DNA of 24,592 bases from Oscillospiraceae bacterium (GTDB lineage Bacteria; Bacillota; Clostridia; Oscillospirales; Acutalibacteraceae). The stretch spans positions 1-24,592 of the forward strand of contig CACXFE010000046.1 of assembly GCA_902766855.1 (NCBI GenBank), read 5' to 3'. A model generated the notes under the pieces. That model was not told the DNA's origin, did not search any database, and saw only the letters and a list, made by a program, of their open reading frames with translations. Made by a program: the position numbers and the translations under genes. Shown in pieces: positions 6,863-14,407 of this stretch (position 1 is its first letter; each line of letters opens with the position of its first letter).

Positions 6863-7594
6863 ATGGGAAAAGAAATTTTTACATTCGGCGGAAAATTGTT
6901 TCTAAAATTGATTATTGTCAATATCATGTGTTTTTTTATCATTATGTCGTTTAGTGTGCTTTCCACAGCGGCGTTCACGAAAAATATCGGGTATACGGCT
7001 TATGGCACGACCAGTGAATCGAGCGAGCAACAGGAACTGTATACTTATTATTATGACGACGGGGAAGATACCAAACTCAAAGAGTATGAAGACAGCGGCG
7101 TTACGGTTTCAAAATCTACGATTCGCTCGCCCATGTCCAAAACCGGTAATATCCTCTTTTTAACGGTTTCGCAAGTGTTCAGTCTTTTGATCCTGATTGC
7201 GTTTATTTATCCGAACATATGGGATCTCGGCACGAAGGACAGTAACCTTGTTCGCTTTAAGCATAAAGAGGAAGACCGGCTGAAAGGTTTAAAAATCGGC
7301 TTGGTAGCCGTGGTTCCGCTTTATTTGGCAAGGATCGCGTTGGTGGTATTCAAACTGGGCGTTTTTCCGAAATTTCCGCTGGCGCTGCATCGCTTTTTCA
7401 ATTCATCGTTTTATGCGTTGATCCAGGCGATAACAGGAAAGGCTGGCACCGTGGGCGAGGCCTCCTGGTGGCGCATGATCCTTTTGTTTCTTCCGCCGAT
7501 CATCATTCCGGCGATCGCCTGGCTGGCATATGCGCTGGGGATCAGGAATTTCTCGATCGGTGAAAAGTTGATTTATAAGAAAAATAAGGAGTAA
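6863..7594 (+). CDS. Unrecognised membrane protein with four predicted helices
   Basis: I do not recognise this 243-residue protein. Start ATG 6863 follows GGTGGGGGAAT. Hydrophobic segments lie at about residues 11-38, 96-118, 142-165 and 203-228. The first two are separated by an acidic, tyrosine-rich soluble stretch (about 39-95, including YTYYYDDGEDTKLKEYED) that would face outside if the first helix crosses in the usual way. A basic loop (FKHKEEDRLKG, about 134) follows helix 2. It is 8 bases upstream of the DUF624 gene and shares a promoter with it, so the two may work together in the membrane. Confidence 0.75.
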   Translation: MGKEIFTFGGKLFLKLIIVNIMCFFIIMSFSVLSTAAFTKNIGYTAYGTTSESSEQQELYTYYYDDGEDTKLKEYEDSGVTVSKSTIRSPMSKTGNILFLTVSQVFSLLILIAFIYPNIWDLGTKDSNLVRFKHKEEDRLKGLKIGLVAVVPLYLARIALVVFKLGVFPKFPLALHRFFNSSFYALIQAITGKAGTVGEASWWRMILLFLPPIIIPAIAWLAYALGIRNFSIGEKLIYKKNKE

Positions 7595-7602
7595 GATCGG
7601 TT

Positions 7603-8451
7603 ATGGCAGGTTTTTTCGGATTATTTAATTACGAAAAGGAGGGCCCCGGCATTTCCAAAAACGCCCCGAAAAAGAAAACATTTATCGTGTTTTTTGAAAC
7701 TTTCTTTCGTAATTTTTGGAAGTTTATCACGGTCAATCTGGTGTATTCGGCGATTTCCCTCCCGGTGGTTACCAACGGGTTTGCCGCGGTCGGCATCACG
7801 CATGTTACCCGCAATATCGCGCGGGACAAGCATTCTTTCGGGTTAAGCGACTTTTTTGAAACCATTAAAAAGAACTGGAAACAGTCATTGGCGGCGGGTA
7901 TTCTGAATACGCTGATTTATGTGATCCTGTTTTTTGACGCCTATTTTTTCTATTTTTCTTCCAAAGGGATCATGTCGTCGATTGGGGTGGGCATTTCGCT
8001 CTGTCTGCTCTTCATTTTCACGGTGATGACTTATTATATTTGGACGATGATCATCACTTTCCGGTTTTCACTGAAACAGATTTATCGCAACAGTTTTAAA
8101 TTCGTGTTTATCAATTTAAAGATGAATTTGCTTTGCTTTTTCAGCATCATTCTGGTTTACGCGGTGAATGTGGCATTGGTGGTTTTGCTGGCTCAATATG
8201 CCGTTTTTGTGATCACGCTGGAATTGCTGATTTATGGGTTGACCTACCCGGCTTTCCGCTATTTATTGGTGCAATTCTGCACTTTCCCGGCCATTCGCAA
8301 ATATATCATTGATCCGTATTATAAAGAGCATCCGGGCGAGGATATTGAGCGGCGCCGTGATTTAGGGCTGGAAATTGAAGAGGAAACAAAGCCGGCCGCC
8401 ACCGGGGAAGACGGGGAAGACGAAGAACCCGAAAATGTTTTTGAAGACTAA
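7603..8451 (+). CDS. DUF624 (YesL-like) family membrane protein
   Basis: The 282-residue protein matches the DUF624/YesL family pattern: the first helix ends in NLVYSAISLPVVTNGFAAVG, the classic SLPVVT block, followed by a charged loop (VTRNIARDKHSFGLSDFFETI) and further helices to about residue 230. YesL-type proteins often lie beside carbohydrate transport genes, but their role is not established. The C-terminal 50 residues are highly charged and acidic (EDGEDEEPENVFED) and probably cytoplasmic. Start ATG 7603 has AAGGAG about 11 bases upstream, a slightly long spacing. Cotranscribed with the membrane protein upstream. Confidence 0.75.
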   Translation: MAGFFGLFNYEKEGPGISKNAPKKKTFIVFFETFFRNFWKFITVNLVYSAISLPVVTNGFAAVGITHVTRNIARDKHSFGLSDFFETIKKNWKQSLAAGILNTLIYVILFFDAYFFYFSSKGIMSSIGVGISLCLLFIFTVMTYYIWTMIITFRFSLKQIYRNSFKFVFINLKMNLLCFFSIILVYAVNVALVVLLAQYAVFVITLELLIYGLTYPAFRYLLVQFCTFPAIRKYIIDPYYKEHPGEDIERRRDLGLEIEEETKPAATGEDGEDEEPENVFED

Positions 8452-8493
8452 ACCGCACCTGTATCGCATATATTGGATACGGGAGTTGATGAT

Positions 8494-8775
8494 ATGGGGT
8501 GCAGGATTGCGGATTTAAGGAATAAACAAGTTGTGTGCATCAAAGACGGTTCCGTTCTCGGTTTTATTGTGGATGTGGAACTGAATATTGAAAACGGCTC
8601 GCTGATTTCGCTGATCGTGCCGGGCAGAGCCCGGTTTTTCGGGCTTTTCGGCAGAGAAGAAGATGTGGTGATCCCCTGGAGTGAAATTGAGGTGATCGGG
8701 CAGGAAACGGTGTTGGTCAGTTCCGAGCCGCCCGCCGCGCGACCAAGACCGCGCAGACGATTTTTTGAGGGGTAA
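8494..8775 (+). CDS. YlmC/YmxH family PRC-barrel protein (sporulation-associated)
   Basis: The 93-residue protein matches the YlmC/YmxH family of small PRC-barrel proteins found in spore-forming Firmicutes: RIADLRNKQVVCIKDGSVLG, an acidic beta segment VDVELNIENGSLISLIVPG, then EDVVIPWSEIEVIGQETVLV. YmxH-type genes are induced during sporulation in Bacillus, but the molecular role is unknown. ATG 8494 is chosen because GGGAG lies 8 bases upstream; an in-frame TTG at 8473 lacks such a site. The C terminus is proline- and arginine-rich (ARPRPRRRFFEG). It is 42 bases after the DUF624 gene. Confidence 0.82.
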   Translation: MGCRIADLRNKQVVCIKDGSVLGFIVDVELNIENGSLISLIVPGRARFFGLFGREEDVVIPWSEIEVIGQETVLVSSEPPAARPRPRRRFFEG

Positions 8776-8797
8776 TGATTTTCCGTTATATGATAAA

Positions 8798-8832
8798 AAA
8801 ACAACGCTTATCGACACGATAAGCGTTGTTTT
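8798..8832. terminator. Bidirectional terminator between the YlmC-like gene and hydA
   Basis: AAAACAACGCTTATCG (8798-8813) and CGATAAGCGTTGTTTT (8817-8832) form a perfect 16-bp stem with a 3-base ACA loop. T runs follow on both strands, a longer one (T7) on the minus strand after hydA. It separates two convergent operons. Confidence 0.92.
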
Positions 8833-8845
8833 GTCTTGATGGGGT

Positions 8846-10606
8846 TTATTTTTTGGCGTATTTTTCACGAGCCACATAACTGGTATGCAGATCATGATGC
8901 GCTTTGTGCCCGCCGAATCCGTCGTACCATTCGCTGTACAGCGTTTTAATAACGGGGGATTCATGCGATTTTCTGATCGACATAGCGGCATCCTGATCGT
9001 ACAAAGCCTTGGCACGAACTGCTTTCAGGTCTACGGAATCGCGGACATACTGCGGTTGGATCGGTTGACCGCCGCCGTTGACGCAGCCGCCCGGACAACC
9101 CATGATTTCCACAAAGGTCCATCCGTCGGGATTGCCGGCTTTGATCTTATCCATCACGCATTTCGCCGCCGCAGCGCCCGAAGCCACCGCCACTTTGATA
9201 TCGCTTCCGGCGATATTGACTGTGGCTTGTTTCAAGCCTGCCGTACCACGGACAGCCGCAAAATCAACCTCGGTATTATCCTGGCCGGTAAGCCAATCGT
9301 TCGCGGTGCGCAGTGCCGCTTCCATCACGCCGCCGGTCGCGCCGAAGATGACGGCCGCGCCGGTATCTTCACCGAGCGGATTATCAAATTCTTCATCCGG
9401 GAGATTTTGGAAGGAGAGGCCTGCCCGCATGATCATACGGGAAAGTTCGCGGGTGGTGATGGAAATATCAAGATCCGGCACCCCTGCCGCGCTTTGATCC
9501 TCTCTGCCGATTTCAAACTTCTTCGCAGTACAGGGCATCACGGAAACCGATACGATCTTCTTCGGATCAATGCCCATCTTCTGCGCATAGTAAGTTTTGA
9601 TGACAGCGCCGCCCATTTGTTGGGGCGATTTGCAGGTAGAAAGATGTTTGAGCATATCCGGATAGTAGAATTCACAGAATTTTACCCAGCCGGGGGAGCA
9701 AGAGGTGATCATGGGAAGAACGCCGCCGTTTTTAATGCGCTCTACCAGTTCGTTCGCCTCTTCCACAATGGTAAGGTCGGCCGCAAAGTCGGTATCAAAG
9801 ACTTTGTCAAACCCTAAACGGTGCAGGGCGGCAACCATTTTTCCTTCCACATTGGTGCCGATCGGCATGCCGAAACATTCACCCAGCGTTGCACGAACGG
9901 AAGGCGCGGTTTGCACCACGACATATTTATCGGGATCGGCAATGGCTTCCCAAATCTTATCGGTATCGTCCTTCTCGGTTAAAGCGCCGGTCGGGCAGAC
10001 AACGGTACACTGACCGCAGGAAATACAGGGAACATGGGAAAGTCCCACTTCAAACGGGGTGCCGATGGCGGTATCAATCCCGCGGTTGTTCGCCCCGATC
10101 ACGCCGACATACTGCTCGTTACAAGCGGCAACGCAACGGCGGCAGAGAATACATTTGTTGTTATCTCTTACCAAGTGCGGGGTGGAAGTATCCAGTTCGT
10201 ACTGCGGTTTGAAACCGCTGAAAGCACTTTCGTCCACGCCATAGTCGCGGCAGAGTTTTTGCAGTTCGCAGTTGGTGGAACGCACGCAGGAAAGGCACTT
10301 TTTCTCATGGGTGGAAAGCATCAATTCCAGTGTGGTTTTTCTGGCTTTTTGAATTTTTTCGGTATTGGTAAGCACTTCCATGCCTTCGCTGATCGGGTAA
10401 ACGCAGGCGGTCACGATGCGGAAACCTCTGCCTTCGTTGGCTTCCACCACGCAGATACGGCAAGCGCCGATCTCGTTCTTCTCTTTCATGAAGCAAAGGG
10501 TGGGGATTTCTACACCGGCGAGGCGAGCGGCGTCTAAAATGGTAGAGCCTTTGGGAGCGCTGACAGAAATACCGTTGATTTTTACATTGATCATATCCAT
10601 GTTCAT
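8846..10606 (-). CDS. hydA: [FeFe] hydrogenase catalytic subunit HydA (NAD(H)/ferredoxin-linked, HydABC type)
   Basis: HydA holds the H-cluster that makes or oxidises H2 in the cytoplasm. The 586-residue product has, in order, an N-terminal [2Fe-2S] domain (C38, C49, C52, C68), a His/Cys [4Fe-4S] site (H100, C104, C107, C113), two ferredoxin-type [4Fe-4S] sites (C152-C162 and C194-C204), and the H domain. H-domain signatures are L1 TSCSPGW (301-307), L2 MPCTAKKFE (357-365) and L3 GCPGGCVNGGGQP (C504, C508). L1 reads TSCSP rather than the textbook TSCCP. There is no C-terminal [2Fe-2S] extension as in longer HydA proteins. ATG 10606 has AAAGGAG just upstream. It is last in the ten-gene operon, 12 bases after hydB, with which it forms the HydABC complex. 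Confidence 0.95.
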   Translation of the reverse strand: MNMDMINVKINGISVSAPKGSTILDAARLAGVEIPTLCFMKEKNEIGACRICVVEANEGRGFRIVTACVYPISEGMEVLTNTEKIQKARKTTLELMLSTHEKKCLSCVRSTNCELQKLCRDYGVDESAFSGFKPQYELDTSTPHLVRDNNKCILCRRCVAACNEQYVGVIGANNRGIDTAIGTPFEVGLSHVPCISCGQCTVVCPTGALTEKDDTDKIWEAIADPDKYVVVQTAPSVRATLGECFGMPIGTNVEGKMVAALHRLGFDKVFDTDFAADLTIVEEANELVERIKNGGVLPMITSCSPGWVKFCEFYYPDMLKHLSTCKSPQQMGGAVIKTYYAQKMGIDPKKIVSVSVMPCTAKKFEIGREDQSAAGVPDLDISITTRELSRMIMRAGLSFQNLPDEEFDNPLGEDTGAAVIFGATGGVMEAALRTANDWLTGQDNTEVDFAAVRGTAGLKQATVNIAGSDIKVAVASGAAAAKCVMDKIKAGNPDGWTFVEIMGCPGGCVNGGGQPIQPQYVRDSVDLKAVRAKALYDQDAAMSIRKSHESPVIKTLYSEWYDGFGGHKAHHDLHTSYVAREKYAKK

Positions 10607-10618
10607 AAGGCTCCTTTC

Positions 10619-12415
10619 TTATTCTTTAATGATGGCGCCGAACGCGCAGTTCGACATACAGGCGCCGCACTTAATGCACTTGCTCTGATCGATCACATGT
10701 GGATTCTTCACGCTGCCTTCAATGGCGCTGACCGGGCAGTTGCGGGCGCATTTGGTACAGCCTTTGCACTTATCGGCGATGATCTTATAAGAAACGAGGT
10801 TTTTGCAGACGCCGGCGGGGCACTTTTTATCCACCACATGCGCTACATATTCATCACGGAAGAATTTCAGCGTGGCAAGTACCGGGTTCGGCGCGGTTTG
10901 TCCGAGGCCGCACAGAGAATTCTGCTTGATATACAGGCAGAGTTCTTCCAAACGATCAAGGTCTTCCAAGGTACCGTTGCCGTTGGTGATCTTGTCCAGC
11001 ATTTCCAGCAAACGCTTGGTACCGACGCGGCAAGGCGTACATTTTCCGCAGGATTCATCAACCGTGAATTCCAAGAAGAATTTCGCCATGTCCACCATAC
11101 AGGTGTCTTCATCCATAACGATCAAGCCGCCGGAGCCCATCATACAACCGATCGCGGTGAGGTTATCGTAATCCACCTCGGTATCAATGAGACTTGCCGG
11201 GATACAACCGCCGGAAGGACCGCCGGTTTGCGCGGCTTTGAATTTTTTGCCGTTGGGGATGCCGCCGCCGATATCTTCAATAATGTGGCGGAGCGTGGTG
11301 CCCATCGGGATTTCCACAAGGCCGGTATGTTTGATCTTACCGCCGAGTGCGAATACCTTGGTTCCTTTGGAACGCTCGGTTCCCATGGAGGCAAACCATT
11401 CCGGCCCGCGCAGGATGATCTGCGGGATATTGGCAAAGGTTTCCACATTGTTTTCCACGGTGGGAGAATTGTAAAGCCCTTTGACTGCCGGATAGGGGGG
11501 ACGGGGTCTCGGCTCGCCGCGGTTGCCTTCGATCGAAGTCATCAAAGCGGTTTCTTCGCCGCAGACGAACGCGCCCGCGCCTAAACGAATGTGCAAATCG
11601 AAATCAAAACCGGAATCGAAAATATTCTTCCCGAGCAAACCGTATTCATGCGCCTGATCAATGGCGATCTGTAAACGCTTAACGGCGATCGGATATTCCG
11701 CACGCACATATACATAGCCTTCGGTAGCACCGATCGCATACCCGGCGATCGCCATGGCTTCAATGACGCAGTGCGGGTCGCCCTCTAACACGGAACGGTC
11801 CATAAAAGCGCCGGGGTCGCCTTCGTCGGCGTTGCAGACCACATATTTTTGCGGTGCTTTATTCGGTGCGCAGAGCGCCCATTTCCGCCCGGTGGGGAAA
11901 CCGCCGCCGCCTCTGCCGCGAAGACCGGAATCGGTAACGCATTTGATAACATCTTCCGGCGTCCATTCGGTGAGGACTTTACCGAGCGCGGCATAACCGT
12001 CCATGGCAATGTACTCATCAATACTTTCGGGGTTGATCACACCGCAGTTACGCAGAACCACGCGGTTTTGTGATTTATAAAACGCGGTATCACCCAGCGC
12101 CACATTCCCGACAACTTTTTCGTCTTTGCCGGTATCGTTGTATACAAGGCGCTCTACAATACGACCTTTTAAAAGATGCTCGGTCACGATTTCTTCCACA
12201 TCTTCGGGGGTGACACGGCTGTAAAAAGTACCGTCCGGGTAGACGATGACCACAGGCCCCAACTCGCAAAGACCGAAACAACCGGTCTGTACCAGTTTCA
12301 CCTCATCCGCAAGCCCGTTGTTCTCGATGCTGGTACGAAAAGCATCTTGAATTTTCCGGCTGCCGGAAGAGGTACAACCCGTACCGCCGCAAATCAATAC
12401 TTGTGCACGAATCAT
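10619..12415 (-). CDS. hydB: HydB, NuoF-like NADH/flavin subunit of the HydABC hydrogenase
   Basis: HydB binds FMN and NAD(H) and links nicotinamide oxidation to the Fe-S chain of HydA; in bifurcating enzymes it is the site of electron confurcation. The 598 residues comprise an N-terminal thioredoxin-like [2Fe-2S] domain (C9 or C14, C46, C50), the NuoF core with GLRGRGGGGFPTGRKW (about 165-179, FMN/NADH binding), the SCGKCTPCRVG [4Fe-4S] site (C456, C459, C462, plus C502 in LCGLG), and a C-terminal double ferredoxin (C550-C560 and C580-C590). This layout is typical of HydB in Clostridia and Thermotogales and longer than NuoF of complex I. It lies 18 bases after the ferredoxin gene and 12 before hydA. 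Confidence 0.94.
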   Translation of the reverse strand: MIRAQVLICGGTGCTSSGSRKIQDAFRTSIENNGLADEVKLVQTGCFGLCELGPVVIVYPDGTFYSRVTPEDVEEIVTEHLLKGRIVERLVYNDTGKDEKVVGNVALGDTAFYKSQNRVVLRNCGVINPESIDEYIAMDGYAALGKVLTEWTPEDVIKCVTDSGLRGRGGGGFPTGRKWALCAPNKAPQKYVVCNADEGDPGAFMDRSVLEGDPHCVIEAMAIAGYAIGATEGYVYVRAEYPIAVKRLQIAIDQAHEYGLLGKNIFDSGFDFDLHIRLGAGAFVCGEETALMTSIEGNRGEPRPRPPYPAVKGLYNSPTVENNVETFANIPQIILRGPEWFASMGTERSKGTKVFALGGKIKHTGLVEIPMGTTLRHIIEDIGGGIPNGKKFKAAQTGGPSGGCIPASLIDTEVDYDNLTAIGCMMGSGGLIVMDEDTCMVDMAKFFLEFTVDESCGKCTPCRVGTKRLLEMLDKITNGNGTLEDLDRLEELCLYIKQNSLCGLGQTAPNPVLATLKFFRDEYVAHVVDKKCPAGVCKNLVSYKIIADKCKGCTKCARNCPVSAIEGSVKNPHVIDQSKCIKCGACMSNCAFGAIIKE

Positions 12416-12433
12416 ATTACTTTCCCTCCAAAA

Positions 12434-12805
12434 TTATAGGTTCTGACCGCCGAGCGTGAACTCGTTTACGATCTTACCGCCTTTTAAGTGTTCCTCCACC
12501 ACGCGCTTTGCCTTTTCGGGGGTCATCTTTACATAAGTGACCTTGTCTTTGCCCGCTTCGAATACTTCCACAACGGGTTCAAACTGGCAAATACCGATAC
12601 AGCCGGTCTGCGAAACCGTTACCTTATCGGTAAGCGACTGGGCGCTGACTTCTTCCACGAGGGTGTTTAAAACCGGGCGAGCGCCTGCCGCGATGCCGCA
12701 GGTGGCCATGCCTACTACAACGCGAATATCGCCCGAACCTTCCCGAAGAATGACCTTGTCCTTCATTTTTGCCTTGATTGCCTGTAACTCAGCCAATGAC
12801 TTCAT
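12434..12805 (-). CDS. Thioredoxin-fold [2Fe-2S] ferredoxin of the hydrogenase operon
   Basis: The 123-residue protein is a stand-alone thioredoxin-like [2Fe-2S] ferredoxin. Conserved cysteines occur in VGMATCGIAAGA (one Cys here, where many family members have two) and in QTGCIGICQFEP (the CxxxC pair). The C-terminal half resembles the N-terminal domain of HydB, including the TPEKAKRVVEEHL helix. Corresponding genes lie next to hydB in many Clostridial hyd loci, where the protein has been called HydD or an extra small subunit. It may be a subunit of the complex or an electron carrier for it. Its ATG overlaps the stop of the HATPase gene before it by 4 bases (ATGA). Confidence 0.85.
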   Translation of the reverse strand: MKSLAELQAIKAKMKDKVILREGSGDIRVVVGMATCGIAAGARPVLNTLVEEVSAQSLTDKVTVSQTGCIGICQFEPVVEVFEAGKDKVTYVKMTPEKAKRVVEEHLKGGKIVNEFTLGGQNL

Positions 12806-13362
12806 ACTGTTTTTCCTCCTGATTCATATTGTTCATCGAGGTATTCCTCGATCCATTTAAGAACTTCATAACTGCCCAGCGGCACATCTTCCAGCACGGT
12901 ACGCAATTCTCTGGTATCCAAAGAAACGGTGTAATTCGGAAAGATGTGGGTGAACAGAAAATCAGTGTCGGGGTGACCTTGTATCAAGGTCGTGATGCTC
13001 GGCACCACATTGCCGAGCGGGGTAAAATCAATGTGATTTTTATGAAAAACGGAACAAACCGTGGTTCCGTGATCGGTGGGATATTCCTTTTCATGACGGG
13101 AAGTCACGGTCAAGGAGCCGCCGGTCTGTTCGGCTTCCAGTTTTAAAAGCGGCAGCCCCATTCCCACTTTTCGCGTGGTTCGTGTGGTGTAAAAAGGGTC
13201 TGTCACGCCGCGTAAAACTTCCTCCGTCATCCCGCATCCGTTATCCCGGATCGTGAGGGTGAGAAGGTCAGGGGTTTCCTCAATGCAGATTTCTGTGAGG
13301 GTAGCCCCCGCTTTTACGGAGTTCTCCGCAATATCTAAAATATTGAGTGATAATTCCTTCAT
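12802..13362 (-). CDS. HATPase-domain protein (histidine-kinase-like ATPase without visible phosphoacceptor domain)
   Basis: The 186-residue protein starts directly with a GHKL ATPase fold: N box LDIAENSVKAGA (about residues 8-19), G1 box DNGCGM, F-box-like TDPFYTTR, and G2 box VGMGLPLLK. No dimerisation/His-acceptor helix precedes it, so it is not a classical sensor kinase. After the ATPase fold a C-terminal segment of about 80 residues (from NHIDFTPLG to the end) has no recognisable domain. ATG 13362 follows GGAGGA and overlaps the stop of the PHP gene (ATGA); the longer open frame upstream runs inside the PHP gene. Its position in the hyd operon suggests a kinase or anti-sigma-like partner in hydrogenase signalling. 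Confidence 0.85.
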   Translation of the reverse strand: MKELSLNILDIAENSVKAGATLTEICIEETPDLLTLTIRDNGCGMTEEVLRGVTDPFYTTRTTRKVGMGLPLLKLEAEQTGGSLTVTSRHEKEYPTDHGTTVCSVFHKNHIDFTPLGNVVPSITTLIQGHPDTDFLFTHIFPNYTVSLDTRELRTVLEDVPLGSYEVLKWIEEYLDEQYESGGKTV

Positions 13363-14084
13363 ACCGTTCCTCCAAGCCGGCGGATCAACGCCGCGGCCGC
13401 GTCTTCCCGGGGGCAGGGAAGTTCCAGCCATTCCTGCCGCTCGTGAATATCCCATAAAGTATGCGCGTCTGAACTGACGAGGATATTCACAGGGTCTTTC
13501 CCGATTTGAGCGGCAAACTCCGCTTTGCGGTTTCCGTCATGCAGTTCGGCACAAGGAAAGAAAGGAGTTTCGGGAAATATGCCGAGTACCGCGATGATGC
13601 CGTTTGCCTGCCGGTCAATATGGGCGGGGTAGCAAACACCGCCGAATTGCCGCACGGCTTCCGGCACTTCTTCGAGAGAAAGCGCGGTTGCGTTGGAAAG
13701 CAGATCATCTTCCGTTCCGATCACATGGTCAAAACTGTCCATAATAAGTTGATTGCCGAAAATATCGGTGCGATTGCGGATCCGGATCCGTTTGGATGCT
13801 ACAAACCCGTCAAACGCCATGGCGCTTGCAAGATCGGGGAAAAGACAAACGATATGGATGTCTTCCGCCGTGGTCAGTTCCATTCCCGCAATCGGGATGA
13901 TGCCGTGCCGCGCCGCCGCTTCGAAGAAAGCGGGACAGTTTTTGCAGGTATTATGATCGGTCAGCGCCATCAGGTCAAGCCCGTTCAGTTCTCCCATTCC
14001 CGCAATACTGTCCGGGGTGGACTCATCGTCCCCACAGGGGGAAAGGCAGGAATGAATATGGAGATCATAATAATATCTGCTCAT
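13359..14084 (-). CDS. PHP-domain metal-dependent phosphoesterase
   Basis: The 241-residue protein is a stand-alone PHP (polymerase and histidinol phosphatase) domain. Metal-ligand motifs are present: DLHIHS near residue 7 (H9, H11), LTDHN (D43, H44), IAGMELT (E69), DIHIVC (H77), a central CYPAHIDR histidine, and SSDAHTL near residue 205. With all sets intact, an active hydrolase of phosphoesters, nucleotides or phosphorylated small molecules is likely, but the substrate is unknown. Genes of this family recur in Clostridial hydrogenase loci. ATG 14084 overlaps the stop of DRTGG protein 2, and its own stop overlaps the HATPase start, both by ATGA, so translation is coupled on both sides. Confidence 0.88.
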   Translation of the reverse strand: MSRYYYDLHIHSCLSPCGDDESTPDSIAGMGELNGLDLMALTDHNTCKNCPAFFEAAARHGIIPIAGMELTTAEDIHIVCLFPDLASAMAFDGFVASKRIRIRNRTDIFGNQLIMDSFDHVIGTEDDLLSNATALSLEEVPEAVRQFGGVCYPAHIDRQANGIIAVLGIFPETPFFPCAELHDGNRKAEFAAQIGKDPVNILVSSDAHTLWDIHERQEWLELPCPREDAAAALIRRLGGTV

Positions 14085-14407
14085 AACAGTTTGCTTAACG
14101 CAATGGCGGTTTCATAAGCGCCGCCTTCCGCCAAAAGAATGTTCACACCTTTGGCGCTTGCCGTGGCAAGGATCTCTTCATCCGGCGTAACGCCTTCCGC
14201 CTCGATCACACAGGCCGTATCGGCAAGGGAAGCCACCGCCACAATATTTACATTGGACATAATGGTGATCCATGCGTCGCCGCCGGAAGCCCTGCCCATC
14301 ACCCAGCTTAACAGATCGCCGATGTAAACGCCGGTGATCTCGCGATCGGGATCGGGAAGAACGGCGGCTTTGAAAGGAGCCTTCTCCACCAATTCGCGCA
14401 CGGTCAT
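14081..14407 (-). CDS. DRTGG-like domain protein 2 of the hydrogenase operon
   Basis: The 108-residue protein appears to be a DRTGG-type domain. It aligns by eye with the other small protein of this operon (16109-16465): SDMMSDVLAY in that protein corresponds to GDLLSWVMGR here, TGLVNSQVV to MSNVNIVAV, and AKESNIVIMAT to ASAKGVNILLA. DRTGG domains are about 100 residues long, occur next to CBS and phosphotransacetylase domains, and are thought to bind small ligands, without a proven role here. No membrane segment or cysteine cluster is seen. Both ends overlap neighbours by ATGA. Confidence 0.75.
   Translation of the reverse strand: MTVRELVEKAPFKAAVLPDPDREITGVYIGDLLSWVMGRASGGDAWITIMSNVNIVAVASLADTACVIEAEGVTPDEEILATASAKGVNILLAEGGAYETAIALSKLL

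Noticed and set aside
8885..9817. 310-codon open frame antisense to hydA, and similar frames at 9078-9497 and 10034-10537
   Set aside because: They are shadows of the hydA reading frame, with no family resemblance and no ribosome site, whereas hydA has full Fe-S and H-cluster motifs.
10697..11584. 295-codon open frame antisense to hydB
   Set aside because: It is a shadow of the well-conserved hydB gene; its composition is His/Phe/Gly-rich, typical of antisense translation.
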